Source: Streptomyces endophytica
GTDB taxonomy: Bacteria > Actinomycetota > Actinomycetes > Streptomycetales > Streptomycetaceae
Direction: 5' to 3'
Length of the DNA stretch: 64,000 nucleotides
NCBI RefSeq assembly: GCF_026153355.1
Contig: NZ_CP110636.1
Coordinates: forward strand, 6,200,001-6,264,000
Shown here piece by piece: positions 55,367 to 64,000 of the stretch (its first letter is position 1; every line of letters starts with the position of its first letter). Below the pieces are notes generated by a model that saw only the letters and a program-made list of their open reading frames with translations, had not been told where the DNA came from and made no database searches. The position numbers and the translations under genes were made by a program.

Positions 55367-56182
55367 ATGCCGCAGGAGTCCGCCGTCTACACGCACGGCC
55401 ACCACGAGTCCGTACTGCGCTCCCACACGTGGCGCACCGCGGCCAACTCGGCCGGATATCTGCTGGATTCACTCACGCCGCACATGCGGATCCTGGACAT
55501 CGGCTGCGGTCCGGGCACGATCACCGCCGATCTGGCCGCGCTGGTGCCGGACGGTCAGGTCACCGGGCTGGAGCGGGCACCCGAGGTGCTGGACCAGGCG
55601 CGCGCCACCGCCGCCGCGCGCGGGGTCGGCAATGTCCGGTTCGTGGTCGGCGACGTCCACGCACTGGACTTTCCCGATGACACCTTCTGCGTGGTGCACG
55701 CCCATCAGGTGCTGCAGCACGTGGGCGACCCCGTCCAGGCGCTGCGGGAGATGCGCCGGGTGACCAAGCCGGGCGGGATCGTGGCCGTCCGCGATTCGGA
55801 CTACTCGGCGATGACCTGGTACCCGGAGGTCCCGGGCCTGACCGACTGGCAGCAGCTGTACCTGCGGGTGGCCCGGGGGAACGGCGGCGAGCCGGACGCC
55901 GGGCGCCGGCTGCACGCCTGGGCCCGGCAGGCCGGCTTCGCTCCGGAGGCGGTCACCGCCACCGCGGGCACCTGGTGTTACCGGACGCCGGAGGAGCGGG
56001 CCTGGTGGAGCGAGCTGTGGGCGGACCGCACGGTCAGCTCGTCGTACGCCCGGATCGCGGTGGACGGCGGGCACGCCACGGAGGCCGAACTGCGGCGGAT
56101 CGCGGAGGCCTGGCGGGCCTGGGGCGCCGAGGAGGACGGCTGGTTCGGCATCCTGCACGGCGAGCTCCTGTGCCGGGTCTGA
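55367..56182 (+). CDS. class I SAM-dependent methyltransferase
   Basis: 271 residues from an ATG with GAAGGAG seven bases before. The SAM motif I is ILDIGCGPGTITADLA, motif II VTGLERAPEV and motif IV region VVHAHQVLQHVGDP, followed by the RVTKPGGIVAVRD strand. It belongs to the UbiE/Methyltransf_11 group. The substrate is not indicated. The strong inverted repeat just upstream suggests specific regulation. Confidence 0.9.
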   Translation: MPQESAVYTHGHHESVLRSHTWRTAANSAGYLLDSLTPHMRILDIGCGPGTITADLAALVPDGQVTGLERAPEVLDQARATAAARGVGNVRFVVGDVHALDFPDDTFCVVHAHQVLQHVGDPVQALREMRRVTKPGGIVAVRDSDYSAMTWYPEVPGLTDWQQLYLRVARGNGGEPDAGRRLHAWARQAGFAPEAVTATAGTWCYRTPEERAWWSELWADRTVSSSYARIAVDGGHATEAELRRIAEAWRAWGAEEDGWFGILHGELLCRV

Positions 56183-56254
56183 GCGCGGTCCCGGCAGCCG
56201 GGCCGGGGGCGGCCTCCGGGAGGTCGCGCTGTCCCGGTGCGGGTGCGGACGGTC

Positions 56255-56274
56255 CGATCACGGTCAGGTGATCG
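56255..56274. promoter_or_regulatory. inverted repeat upstream of VOC gene
   Basis: CGATCAC-GGTCAG-GTGATCG, with 7-bp perfect arms, lies 35 bases before the start of the gene at 56309. Position fits an operator or promoter element. No regulator gene is adjacent. Confidence 0.35.
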
Positions 56275-56308
56275 CGTACCGGCCGGGGGCCCAACTAGGG
56301 TGGTTCAT

Positions 56309-56668
56309 ATGGACATTCTGGGGACCTCGCTGCGGGTGTGCGTCGGTGATCTCAATGCCGCGATCGGCGTCTACGAACGGCTGACCGGCGCGGAGGCGAT
56401 CCGCTTCCAGCGCGGCGGTGTGTCGGTCGCGGCCGTCGGCTGCTTCTTCCTGATGAGCGGCCCCGAGGCGGAGTTGTCGGTGCTGCGGAAGATCACCGCG
56501 ACGCTCGCCGTGGCGGACGTGGACGAGGCGGTGGCCGATCTGACGGCGGTCGGCGCGGACATCATCGCCGGGCCGGTGCCGACGCCGATCGGCCGGAACG
56601 TGGTGGCCCGTCATCCGGACGGTGCGATCTTCGAGTACGTCGACCGCAAACAGGCCGCGGGGGCCTGA
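56309..56668 (+). CDS. VOC-family (glyoxalase-like) protein
   Basis: 119 residues, a single glyoxalase/dioxygenase-like module: LRVCVGDLNAAIGVYERLTG at the start, ELSVLRKITATLAVADVDEAV in the middle and NVVARHPDGAIFEYVDR at the end, where the Glu could be a metal ligand. The lineage lacks assigned substrates. A hairpin overlaps the stop codon. Confidence 0.87.
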   Translation: MDILGTSLRVCVGDLNAAIGVYERLTGAEAIRFQRGGVSVAAVGCFFLMSGPEAELSVLRKITATLAVADVDEAVADLTAVGADIIAGPVPTPIGRNVVARHPDGAIFEYVDRKQAAGA

Positions 56669-56688
56669 CGGAACGCCCCCGGCGGCCT
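56652..56688 (+). terminator. terminator-like hairpin over the VOC stop codon
   Basis: AGGCCGCGGGGGC (56652-56664) pairs with GCCCCCGGCGGCCT (56675-56688) with one bulged base. It lies between convergent genes. Confidence 0.55.
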
Positions 56689-56735
56689 GTTCCGCGTCCG
56701 GCGCGCCCGCTCGGGACGGCCGCCCGCGGGGTCCC

Positions 56736-57659
56736 TCAGGACACCTCCAGGACGATCTTGCCGCGGGCCCGGCCCGCCATGCTCCGCCGCAGCGCCTCGG
56801 GCGCCTCGGACAGCGGGTAGACCGCGTCGACGGCCACGGTCAGCTTCCCGGCGTCCGCGAGGGCGCCGAGGGCGGTCAGGCGGTCGCTGTCCGGGCGCAC
56901 CCACACCAGATGGCCGCCCTTCTCCTTGACCTCGCCGTCGGCGATGGAGGCCACCCGGCCGCGGTCCTTGAGCAGCTCCTGCGAGACGTCCACCACGCCG
57001 CCGCCGACGAAGTCCAGGGCCACGTCGACGCCGTCGGGCGCCAGCGCCCGCACCCGGTCGGCGAGCCCGTCGCCGTAGGTGACCGGCTCGGCGCCGAGGG
57101 ACCGCAGGAAGTCGTGGTTGCGCTCGCTGGCCGTACCGATGACGCGGAGGCCCCGGGCGACGAGGATCTGCACGCCGAGCGAGCCGACGCCGCCCGCGGC
57201 GGCGTGCACCAGGGCCGTCTCGCCCGCCTCGGCGCCGACCCGATCGGCTGCCTGATAGGCCGTCAGGCCCGCGAGCGGCAGCCCGGCGGCCTGCTGCCAG
57301 CTGAGCGAGGCCGGCTTGCGCGCCAGGGTCCGCACCGGCGCGGCGACCAGCTCGGCGTACGTGCCGTGCTGGAGGTCGTCCTTGCGGACATAACCGATGA
57401 CCTCGTCACCGACCTCGTACTCGGGGACGTCCACGCCGACCGCCTCGACCACGCCCGCCACGTCCCAGCCGGGAATGAGCGGGAAGTGGACGTTCAGCAT
57501 CGGGTCGAGATAGCCGGCGAGGGCCTTCCAGTCCACCGGATTGACCCCGGCCGCCCGCACCCGGATCAGGACCGAGTCCGGGGCCACCTTCGGGTCGGGG
57601 AGGTCGGTGTAGGTGAGGACTTCGGGGTCGCCATAGCGCTCTGTGCTGATTGCCTTCAT
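56736..57659 (-). CDS. NADPH:quinone oxidoreductase-like MDR protein
   Basis: 307 residues from the ATG at 57659. It opens MKAISTERYGDPEVLTY and contains GWDVAGVVEAVG, the YEVGDEVIGYV loop and the nucleotide site LVHAAAGGVGSLGVQI. There are no zinc ligands. It belongs to the quinone oxidoreductase/RTN4IP1-like group that reduces quinones or enones with NADPH. No regulator is adjacent. Confidence 0.9.
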   Translation of the reverse strand: MKAISTERYGDPEVLTYTDLPDPKVAPDSVLIRVRAAGVNPVDWKALAGYLDPMLNVHFPLIPGWDVAGVVEAVGVDVPEYEVGDEVIGYVRKDDLQHGTYAELVAAPVRTLARKPASLSWQQAAGLPLAGLTAYQAADRVGAEAGETALVHAAAGGVGSLGVQILVARGLRVIGTASERNHDFLRSLGAEPVTYGDGLADRVRALAPDGVDVALDFVGGGVVDVSQELLKDRGRVASIADGEVKEKGGHLVWVRPDSDRLTALGALADAGKLTVAVDAVYPLSEAPEALRRSMAGRARGKIVLEVS

Positions 57660-57756
57660 GACCGGGCACAACACGGGACGGTCCGGGATCATTCCCACCC
57701 CTCGCGCACGTTCACCGGATCGGCGTACGCGTCCTGCGCACCCGCAGGAAGGCCGG

Positions 57757-59886
57757 CTACACCGGCCGCATCCGGTACTCGTAGCGGTCCGGGAGCGGAT
57801 GCGCGGACCGGGCCCCGGCGCGTACCTCGTCGGTGACCGCTCCGCCGGCCGCGGTCAGCCGCTCGGCGATCGCGAACCAGGTGTCGCTGAGCGTCTCGTC
57901 GCCCTCCCGCAGATCGGCGATCTCGAAGCCGGCGTCGAAGACCTCCCGGGCGGCTTCCGGCCGGTCCTGGGCGAGCAGCACCCGGGCGGTCAGCAACCGG
58001 AAGCGGCCGTCGGCGGCGACGCGCTCCGGCAGTGCGGCCAGCAGTCCCGCGGCCTCCTCGGTACGGCCGGCGGTGAGCAGTGCGGGCACCGCCTCCCGGA
58101 CGAGGGCGGGCAGTGCGGCACGCCAGGTACGGGCGGCCGGACCGTCCGCGGTGGCCGCCGCGGTCGCGGCGGCGCAGACCTGCGCGTACCGGTCGGCGGC
58201 CCGCGCCGGTTCGCCGGCCGCCCACTCGGCGACGGCCAGGCAGTAGAGCGGCAGGACGGAGGCCTCGGGGGAGCCCGGCAGGGCGGCTGCCTCGGGAGCG
58301 GCGGCACCGCGCCCGCGCTTCCCGGCTCCTGCCTCCGGGTCGGTCGCGCGGCCCGTCCCCCCGCCGCCCAGTCCGACCGCGCGTTCCCAGCTGCGGACCG
58401 CCTGGGCGCGGTCGCCGGCCTGCCACTGGGCGAGGCCGAGGTGATGGTCGGTGGCCGGGCCCGGCGGGGCGGATTCCAGCAGGTCGCGCCAGGCCGGTGC
58501 GGTCGGGGCCGGGCCGGGCAGCGGGCCGCCGGGCGGCAGTTCACCGGTCCGCAACAGGGCCAGCCACGGCTCCTGTTCGGGCCCGAGGGTGGCCGGGGCG
58601 AACGGTGTACCGGGCAGCGCGAAACCGGCCCGGGCCACCTCCAGCGCACCCCAGCCCGAACCGGTGGCCAGCGATTCCTTCGGCTCCCGGTCCGCGTACG
58701 GCAGCCAGGCCGCGTACGCCGCGTCGACGTCCGCGCGCGGCAGGGCCGCCTCCAGCCCGTCGGCGACCGCCTCACGGGCCGCCGTCCAGTCCGCGCCGTG
58801 CACCACCGCGGGATCGGCGGCCAGCGGCCCGTACGCCTCCAGCCAGGTGAAGGCACCGCCGGCGTCCAGGGGTACGTGCTCCAGCTGGGTCCGGGCGAGC
58901 CCGGCCTGGATCTCGGCGTAGCCGCCGGTGCCCGGCTCGGTGAGCCACCGCTGCCAGCGCCGCCCGGCCCGGCCCGCGCCCCACAGGAAGAGCTTGCGGC
59001 CGCGCAGCGTATCGGTGGACGTCTGGACCAGGCCCCGGCCGGCCGCGTCGAGCGAGGTGATCCAGCGGCGGGCGCCGTCGGGCACCTCGTAGAAGTAGTC
59101 GGCCGGGAACGCGCTGCGCAGCGGGTACGTGCGGTCGGCGCCGTCCGACTCCGGGACCGGGACCCGGCGCAGCGTCCGCTCGTAGCCGAAGTGCCAGGCC
59201 TCGTCGGCGGGCGCCAGGACGCGGCTGCCCTCCTCTTCGGGGACCGCGATGTTGGACCACCAGTAGGCGGGCACGGTGTGGTGGTGCGGATTGCGGATCC
59301 GTACGCCCACGTGGAGGAAGTCGGAGCCGTCCGGCAGCCACAGATCCACCTGGAAGGGCAGATCGCGCAGCCGCTCCCATTCCCACAGCCGGAGCATCTC
59401 GCCGCCGTCCGGTGCCGGGACCCGGGCGGCGTGCAGCGGGGCGCAGGAGAGGGTGGTGTGGCCGGTGGCGCCGATGTTCCATTCGATGCCGCCGGAGAAC
59501 CACGCCCCGTTGAGGGCGAACGCGGCGGGCTGCAACACCGGGTTCCGGTAGAGCAGTTCGCGGTCGGAGGGCTTGTGGTGGAGGGAGTACACCCGGCCGC
59601 CCAGAGCGGGCAGGACGGTGGCGCGCAGCCGGTCGTTCTCGATGACCAGCGCGTCGAGGTCGGTGCTGCGGCGGGCGCGGCCGTATCCGTCGCGCCGCGC
59701 GACCGGCAGGATCGAGGTCAGCGGCCGGTATCCGATCTGGCGCGCCATGTCGGCGGGCAGCCCGGCGTCCCGGGGGATCCGCACGCGGTGGAGGTCGTGG
59801 CCGCCCTGGAGGGCGGGGAGGGGGTTGTCCGGACCGAAGGGGGCGGCGGGAAGGGTCAAGGTGGTGCGTCGCACGCTCGTGGCCAC
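57757..59886 (-). CDS. DUF5107 and tetratricopeptide-repeat protein
   Basis: 709 residues. The N-terminal half (about 50-350) is a DUF5107 domain with the mutarotase-like beta-sandwich: VIENDRLRATVLPALGGRVY, FSGGIEWNIGATGHT, and VPAYWWSNIAVPEEEGSRVL. The C-terminal half is Ala-rich helical repeat sequence compatible with TPRs (for example LAQWQAGDRAQAVRSWERAV). Relatives are linked to glycan metabolism, but the substrate is unknown. The gene is divergent from the DUF6204 gene. Confidence 0.85.
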   Translation of the reverse strand: MATSVRRTTLTLPAAPFGPDNPLPALQGGHDLHRVRIPRDAGLPADMARQIGYRPLTSILPVARRDGYGRARRSTDLDALVIENDRLRATVLPALGGRVYSLHHKPSDRELLYRNPVLQPAAFALNGAWFSGGIEWNIGATGHTTLSCAPLHAARVPAPDGGEMLRLWEWERLRDLPFQVDLWLPDGSDFLHVGVRIRNPHHHTVPAYWWSNIAVPEEEGSRVLAPADEAWHFGYERTLRRVPVPESDGADRTYPLRSAFPADYFYEVPDGARRWITSLDAAGRGLVQTSTDTLRGRKLFLWGAGRAGRRWQRWLTEPGTGGYAEIQAGLARTQLEHVPLDAGGAFTWLEAYGPLAADPAVVHGADWTAAREAVADGLEAALPRADVDAAYAAWLPYADREPKESLATGSGWGALEVARAGFALPGTPFAPATLGPEQEPWLALLRTGELPPGGPLPGPAPTAPAWRDLLESAPPGPATDHHLGLAQWQAGDRAQAVRSWERAVGLGGGGTGRATDPEAGAGKRGRGAAAPEAAALPGSPEASVLPLYCLAVAEWAAGEPARAADRYAQVCAAATAAATADGPAARTWRAALPALVREAVPALLTAGRTEEAAGLLAALPERVAADGRFRLLTARVLLAQDRPEAAREVFDAGFEIADLREGDETLSDTWFAIAERLTAAGGAVTDEVRAGARSAHPLPDRYEYRMRPV

Positions 59887-60010
59887 GGCTGCCTCGCAAG
59901 GGGGGACCGGCCACCTCGGCTACGGCGGCCTCCTGTTGACCATGGAACCGCCTCCTCGCCGGTCTGAACAGGGCTTCTTCCGGCCCGCGGGGTCAGGGTT
60001 GCGCAAAGGA

Positions 60011-60039
60011 GGGCCCCCGGAACGGTGCGCCGGGGGCCC
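60011..60039. other. hairpin in divergent region
   Basis: GGGCCCCCGG pairs with CCGGGGGCCC around the loop AACGGTGCG. The sequence GGAACGGTGCG recurs about 43 bases further at 60062. It lies between the divergent DUF5107 and DUF6204 genes and may act on either transcript. Confidence 0.4.
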
Positions 60040-60170
60040 GGAGAAGGGTGGCGATGCCGCCCGGGAACGGTGCGATGCAGGCGCATCGGAAAATCGGGGG
60101 CGCCGGCGGACACGGCCGCATAGCCTGTCGCTCCCGGCCCGCTGACACAGCGACAGGAGACCCGAAGACC

Positions 60171-60506
60171 ATGGCGACCCAGCACACCTACCGGGTGATC
60201 GTCCGCGGCAAGTGGGACGGCCTGACGGCCGCGGCCCGGGCGAAGCTGCTCGCCGAGGCCGACCAACACGGGCTGTCGCAGTACCGGTTCACCCCCGAGG
60301 GTGCGCTGGCCTACGACGCCGCGCTGCACTCGTTCAGCTACCGCTGCGTCATCGTCTCGGACGCCGCGGACGGCGAGGAGATGGCGGCCGCCCTCGGCGA
60401 GGAGCAGGCCGAAGCGGCGCTGGCCGCGGCCGGCCTCGGCTGTCGCGACCTGCGGTCCACGGCCACCGACATGGACACCATGAAGATCAACCGCAAGTCC
60501 CGCTGA
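60171..60506 (+). CDS. DUF6204 protein
   Basis: 111 residues matching a small conserved actinomycete family: HTYRVIVRGKWDGLTAAARA at the start, SYRCVIVSDAADGEEMAAAL in the middle and a closing ATDMDTMKINRKS. No signal, membrane segment or catalytic motif is evident. Function unknown. The ATG has AGGAGA eleven bases before and GAAG nearer. Confidence 0.8.
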   Translation: MATQHTYRVIVRGKWDGLTAAARAKLLAEADQHGLSQYRFTPEGALAYDAALHSFSYRCVIVSDAADGEEMAAALGEEQAEAALAAAGLGCRDLRSTATDMDTMKINRKSR

Positions 60507-60550
60507 CCGGCACGGTGCGGCCGGAGGTCACGGCCGTGGGGGCACCGGCG

Positions 60551-61138
60551 TCACTCCGTCCCGCCCTTCGCCGCCTCCCCGTCCGTGGCCGGCTCCGTGA
60601 CCATCTCGCTGGTGATCGCCCAGCGTTCGTGGTCGCGCCAGGCGCCGTCGATGAAGAGGAAGTCCGGGGAGTACCCCTCCCGGCGGAAGCCGGCGCGCCG
60701 GACGAGGGCGAGCGAGGAGGCGTTGTCCGGCTGGATGTTGACCTCCAGCCGGTGCAGGCCCAGCGCGCCGAAGGCGTGGTGGAGCACCAGGCGCAGGCCC
60801 TCGCTCATCAGGCCGCGGCCGGCGGCGTGCGCGAAGGCGCCGTAGCCGATCGCACCGCAGCGGAAGGCGCCGTGCACGATGTTGTTGATCGTGAGGTAGC
60901 CCGCGATCCGGCCGGTGGTGAGCTCACAGAACAGGAAGCCCTCGCGCTGGGGTTCCTGCAGCCTGAGCAGGTAGGCGTCGAAGGCGGCGGCTTCGGCCGG
61001 CGGGTAGAGCCACGGCTGGTGCAGCTCGGCGCTGGCGCGCACCGCGGCGGTGAACTCGTCCCGGTCGGCGGCGGTGAAGGGCCGGATGCCCACCCGCGGT
61101 CCGCGTGCGAGGTAGCGGTCGTTGATCGTCACCGGCAA
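60551..61138 (-). CDS. GNAT-family N-acetyltransferase (RimJ/RimL-like)
   Basis: 195 residues from a TTG at 61138. A GTG at 61132 is just as possible and both lack a clear ribosome site. The acetyl-CoA site is YGAFAHAAGRGLMSEGLRLV, preceded by IAGYLTINNIVHGAF. LHRLEVNIQPDNASSLALVR and RRAGFRREGY are diagnostic of the RimJ/RimL group, which acetylates ribosomal or other protein N-termini or small molecules. It is the last of three minus-strand genes. Confidence 0.9.
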   Translation of the reverse strand: MPVTINDRYLARGPRVGIRPFTAADRDEFTAAVRASAELHQPWLYPPAEAAAFDAYLLRLQEPQREGFLFCELTTGRIAGYLTINNIVHGAFRCGAIGYGAFAHAAGRGLMSEGLRLVLHHAFGALGLHRLEVNIQPDNASSLALVRRAGFRREGYSPDFLFIDGAWRDHERWAITSEMVTEPATDGEAAKGGTE

Positions 61139-61190
61139 ATCGTACGGACGGCCGTGCGGTACGGCCAGCGATTACGGTCAGCGCCACCTC

Positions 61191-62660
61191 TCAGCGCCAC
61201 ACCGGGGCGTCCGTGGCCACCCGGCCGGGTGGGGTCGCCCAGGTGTCCGGCGCCCCGTCGAAGGCGACCGGCGGCAGGGCGTGACGCAGGCGCCCGAGCG
61301 GACTGCCGGTCTCCCGGAGGTGGTCCGCCGGGTCGTAGCCGGGGTCGCCGGGCGCGGCGGCATCGGCGGACGGCCGCCCGGCCCTGTCCAGGATTCCGCC
61401 CATGGGGCCGTCCTCCCCCGCCCCGTCCGCCAGGTCGTGCATCAGCCAGTGGGCGGTGCGGGCCAGGGCGAGGGCGGCGAGGAACGAGCCGCCCGTGCGG
61501 GTCTGTTCGGTCAGTGCGCGGAGCACCGCGGCGGCCAGCAGATAGCCGGTGCCGTGGTCGAGGGCCTGGGCGGGCAGCGCGCCGGGGGTCCCGTCCGCGC
61601 CCGCTTCGACGACGGCGATGCCGGTCGCCACCTGCACCAGACTGTCGAAACCGCGCCGCTCGCCCCAGGGACCGTCGTCGCCCCATGCGGAGAGCCGGGC
61701 CACCACCAGCCCCGGGCGGCGGGCGGCCAGTTCCTCGGGGGCCAGGCCGAAGCGGTCGAGGGCGCCCGGACGGTAGCCGGTGACCACGACGTCGGCGTGG
61801 GCGAGCAGGTCCTCGAAGGTGGCCCGGCCGGCGGCCGAGCCGAGGTCGAGGGCGGTGGAGCGCTTGCCGAAACCGGTGTCGCTGTGCGCGTCCTGGCTCT
61901 CCGGGAGCTGCGGCGCGTCGATGCGCAGCACGTCCGCGCCGAGCAGGGCGAGCGTGCGGGTGGCGACCGGGCCGGCGATCACCCGGGTCAGGTCGAGGAC
62001 CCGCAGACCGGCGGCGGGTTGCACCGGGTGCCCCGCGAGCGGCGGCAGGGCGCGCGGCGGACCGCCGGCGCCGAGCGGGCCGAGGGTCAGCAGCGGACCG
62101 GCGGCCGCCGCCGCGCCCTGCGGATGCCGGGCCCACTCCCCCGGCGTACGTGCCGCGACGGCCAGCCCGCCGGCCGCGTACACGGTCTCCTCGATCTCCT
62201 CGGCCGCGCGCCCGGCCAGTTCGGCCGCGACCTCCGGCACCCCGGCGCCGTCCGGCAGGCCGAGCGCCCGGATCAACCGGGCGCGGTGGTGCGGGTAGTT
62301 GGCGTGGGTACGCACCCAGCCGTCGGCGGCCCGCCAGAAGCGGGACAACGGCGCGAACGTCGACATCGGACGGCCGTCGATCCGGAGGTGCCGTTCGCTG
62401 ACGAAGGCGGTGGCGACCGCCCCTTCGTCGACGCGTACGGCGGGTACCGGGCCGCCCCGGCGGGCCGCCGCCAGCTCGGCCGCGGCGAGCGCGCACACGG
62501 CCACCGTGCCCCGCGCCAAGGTGCCCACCGGGAGCCGCGCCGGCAGCAGACCGTCCGGGCCTCGGTACGCGACGCGCTCGATCAGCCTCGGATCGCCCCC
62601 GAGCGCCGCCCACGCCGAACCGGTGCCGCGCCCGCCCCCACCGCCCTGTCGTTGCCCCAT
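61191..62660 (-). CDS. CaiB/BaiF-type CoA transferase (family III)
   Basis: 489 residues. The CoA-transferase III domain (about 225-440) contains LRVLDLTRVIAGPVATRTLA, the ADVVVTGYRPGALDRFGL helix and GFDSLVQVATGIAVVEAG. The N-terminal 210 residues are a divergent half with RWW-type FWRAADGWVRTHANYPHHRA. Such two-half proteins occur in actinomycetes and move CoA between carboxylic acids. The donor and acceptor are unknown. It follows the short gene at 62840 on the same strand. Confidence 0.87.
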   Translation of the reverse strand: MGQRQGGGGGRGTGSAWAALGGDPRLIERVAYRGPDGLLPARLPVGTLARGTVAVCALAAAELAAARRGGPVPAVRVDEGAVATAFVSERHLRIDGRPMSTFAPLSRFWRAADGWVRTHANYPHHRARLIRALGLPDGAGVPEVAAELAGRAAEEIEETVYAAGGLAVAARTPGEWARHPQGAAAAAGPLLTLGPLGAGGPPRALPPLAGHPVQPAAGLRVLDLTRVIAGPVATRTLALLGADVLRIDAPQLPESQDAHSDTGFGKRSTALDLGSAAGRATFEDLLAHADVVVTGYRPGALDRFGLAPEELAARRPGLVVARLSAWGDDGPWGERRGFDSLVQVATGIAVVEAGADGTPGALPAQALDHGTGYLLAAAVLRALTEQTRTGGSFLAALALARTAHWLMHDLADGAGEDGPMGGILDRAGRPSADAAAPGDPGYDPADHLRETGSPLGRLRHALPPVAFDGAPDTWATPPGRVATDAPVWR

Positions 62661-62839
62661 ACAGGCAGTCTGCCACGGCCCCGGCACCCGCCGGGTCGCG
62701 CTGCTGCCGGCTCCGGGCCCGGCCGGCGCCGCCCACCCCCGTGGGGCCGCGCCGCCGGCGCCCGGCCGTCAACTCCGTACCCGCACGCCCCCCGTGGAGT
62801 GCGCATACGGACTCCGGCCCATCGATAAGCGACCGGCTG

Positions 62840-63079
62840 TCACCGGCCCGCCGCCGATCGGCCGAGGCCCGCCTCGCGTCCGTCGTCGTACCAGGACGCC
62901 GGCGAGAGGTCGGTGGGCTCCAGTGGTTCGGTGGCCCCGCGGAGATCGGCTGCCGCCGCGAGGGACCCGTATCGCAGGTCCCAGTCCTGCGCGGTGCGGG
63001 TGTCCGGTGGCACGAGGCGGTCCCCCTCTCGGAGGTAGGTCAGCAGCCTCTCCTGCGGAGAGGACGGACGGTCATTCAT
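62840..63079 (-). CDS. hypothetical small protein
   Basis: 79 residues from the ATG at 63079, which has GGGGAG five bases before. It is hydrophilic, with LRYGSLAAAADLRG in the middle and no cysteine or membrane segment. It follows the sigma factor gene by 160 bases on the same strand and could be co-transcribed with it. I do not recognise it, and nothing shows that it is an anti-sigma factor. Confidence 0.5.
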   Translation of the reverse strand: MNDRPSSPQERLLTYLREGDRLVPPDTRTAQDWDLRYGSLAAAADLRGATEPLEPTDLSPASWYDDGREAGLGRSAAGR

Positions 63080-63239
63080 GGATCTCCCCATTTCAGATGG
63101 CAAGGACCGGGGCGGGATAGGTCCCACCCTGAAGCCGCGTTGACGCACGGCCTCGGGGCGGGATCCAGCCCGGCAGGCGGCGCCGGGGCAATGGACGGGC
63201 GGCGGCCGCCAGAGGGTGCGGCCGCCGGGAGCCCGGGGC

Positions 63240-63808
63240 CTACGCCGGTTCCAGGTCCTCGTCCTCCCGCCAGCACTTGGCCTTCGCCTCGGCCGCGGCC
63301 AGCTGCCGGCTCACCGTCGCCGAGGAGATCTCCAGCAGCTGCGCGATCTCGGTGCCCTTCAGGCCCCAGACATGGGCGAGCTCCCAGACCGCCGCCTGCC
63401 GCTCGTCGGCGATCGCCGCCTTCACCGACTCCAGCAGCTCCAGGTACTCCAGGCCGGCGACCGGGTCCGGCCCGAACCGCCGCCCGTGCTCGGGCGGTTC
63501 GTCGTACGGCCGCTCGCCCGAGGAGCTCTTGCGCCAGTGGTCCCGGAGCTTGTTGCGGGCCACCACGGTCGCGAAGACCAGGACCGGCTTCTCGAACCTG
63601 GTGCCCTTGCGGAACTCCTGGAAGATGGCGATGCACACCTCCTGGGTGATGTCCTGGGCCAGGTGGTAGTCGTGGGTGACCCGCGTGACCGAGGCGATCA
63701 GCCGCGGCTCGACGGTCCGCAGCGCCTCCATCAGCTCGGCCTCGCGCTCCTTGGACAGCCGGCGGGGTGACTCCGCGGAGTCGCTGCCGCCCCTGAGAGC
63801 TGCCTCAT
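63240..63808 (-). CDS. RNA polymerase sigma factor (ECF-like), probable 1-base deletion near start
   Basis: Region 2 includes HDYHLAQDITQEVCIAI and FATVVARNKLRDHWRK, and region 4 is WGLKGTEIAQLLEISSATV with RQLAAAEAK, typical of small sigma factors. The best ribosome site (GGAGAGGG) precedes an ATG at 63808, but that frame ends after 24 codons. Adding one C at 63790-63793 on the plus strand would join it to the sigma frame as MRQLSGGGSDSAESPRRLSK, giving 189 residues. Without that, starts at GTG 63956 or ATG 63735 remain. The promoter faces the gene at 63938. Confidence 0.72.
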
Positions 63809-63885
63809 GTGTCGTCCCTCTCCGCTGACCGGGTACCGCTCGGGGGTCCCGGGCTCCCTGGAAGGTCGCGGTGAGGGCCGGAAGT

Positions 63886-63908
63886 TTTTCATCGGGCGGG
63901 GATGAAAA
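63886..63908. promoter_or_regulatory. inverted repeat in divergent sigma/membrane protein region
   Basis: TTTTCATC-GGGCGGG-GATGAAAA has perfect 8-bp arms and lies about 30 bases before the gene at 63938 and upstream of the sigma factor start. AT-rich and centrally placed, it may be an operator for both genes. Confidence 0.45.
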
Positions 63909-63937
63909 TTCCGGTGGCCCCGGCGGGACTTGACGGT

Positions 63938-64000
63938 ATGGACACTCGCACCGCACTCGCCCTCGTGCTCGGCGGCCTCGCCGTCTACCTCGCCTACGTC
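63938..64000 (+). CDS. membrane protein, N-terminus only (cut by window end)
   Basis: The first 21 residues, MDTRTALALVLGGLAVYLAY and one more, form a hydrophobic helix that would be a membrane anchor or signal. It is divergent from the sigma factor gene. The rest lies outside the window, so no function can be given. Confidence 0.55.
   Translation, partial: MDTRTALALVLGGLAVYLAYV

Overview
The window is very GC-rich, with GTG and TTG starts, 4-bp ATGA/GTGA overlaps and actinomycete-only families: SsgA-like sporulation proteins, DUF397 with XRE-DUF5753 regulators, and PF04672-type methyltransferases. All of this points to a Streptomyces chromosome or a close relative. No phage, plasmid, CRISPR array or biosynthetic cluster is evident.

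Layout. 0-4 kb: two SsgA-like paralogues flank a TetR regulator and two PH-domain membrane proteins. 4.4-8.7 kb: a polysaccharide deacetylase, then a response regulator, histidine kinase and GerMN-like lipoprotein with overlapping ends, and a DUF1992 protein. 8.7-15.3 kb: a secreted protein, then methylmalonyl-CoA mutase mutA-mutB with its GTPase chaperone meaB. 15.7-21.4 kb: regulators (LysR, RsbW-like ATPase, DUF397, XRE), two methyltransferases and an ABC-like ATPase with no Walker A. 21.7-23.4 kb: a protein of four near-identical cysteine-bearing Ig-like repeats with no signal peptide. 24.4-29.0 kb: an aldehyde dehydrogenase, APC permease and GMC dehydrogenase operon, probably choline to glycine betaine. 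29.0-30.2 kb: an orphan TPP riboswitch on the minus strand, tRNA-Leu(GAG) with its terminator, and a repeat element with 51-bp perfect inverted arms. 30.2-37.5 kb: chorismate mutase, fdhD, a MarR/oxidoreductase pair, a sialidase, a bile-acid-type symporter and a LysR. 37.8-47.9 kb: acyl-CoA ligase, membrane protein, aldo/keto reductase, glyoxalase-like protein, DUF1266, photolyase, YihY/BrkB, pterin dehydratase, XRE and a SnoaL-like protein. 48-56.7 kb: a lone dTDP-glucose dehydratase, permease, metallo-beta-lactamase-fold protein, lysine-free aminotransferase-fold protein, acetyltransferase, PAP2-lipid kinase fusion, methyltransferase and VOC protein. 56.7-64 kb: oxidoreductase, DUF5107/TPR protein, DUF6204, acetyltransferase, CoA transferase, a short unknown, an ECF-like sigma factor, and the start of a membrane protein cut by the window edge.

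Functional links. MutA, MutB and MeaB form a B12-dependent methylmalonyl-CoA/succinyl-CoA module. The dehydrogenase-permease-dehydrogenase trio fits osmoprotectant synthesis. The DUF397, XRE and ATPase genes form a developmental-type regulatory cluster. The kinase, regulator and lipoprotein look like an envelope-sensing unit.

Sequence quality. Six genes, and probably a seventh reading-frame start, are each explained by loss of a single G or C in a G/C run (mutA carries two such sites). Every event is a one-base deletion restorable in place, which suggests a systematic sequencing or assembly error rather than true pseudogenes.
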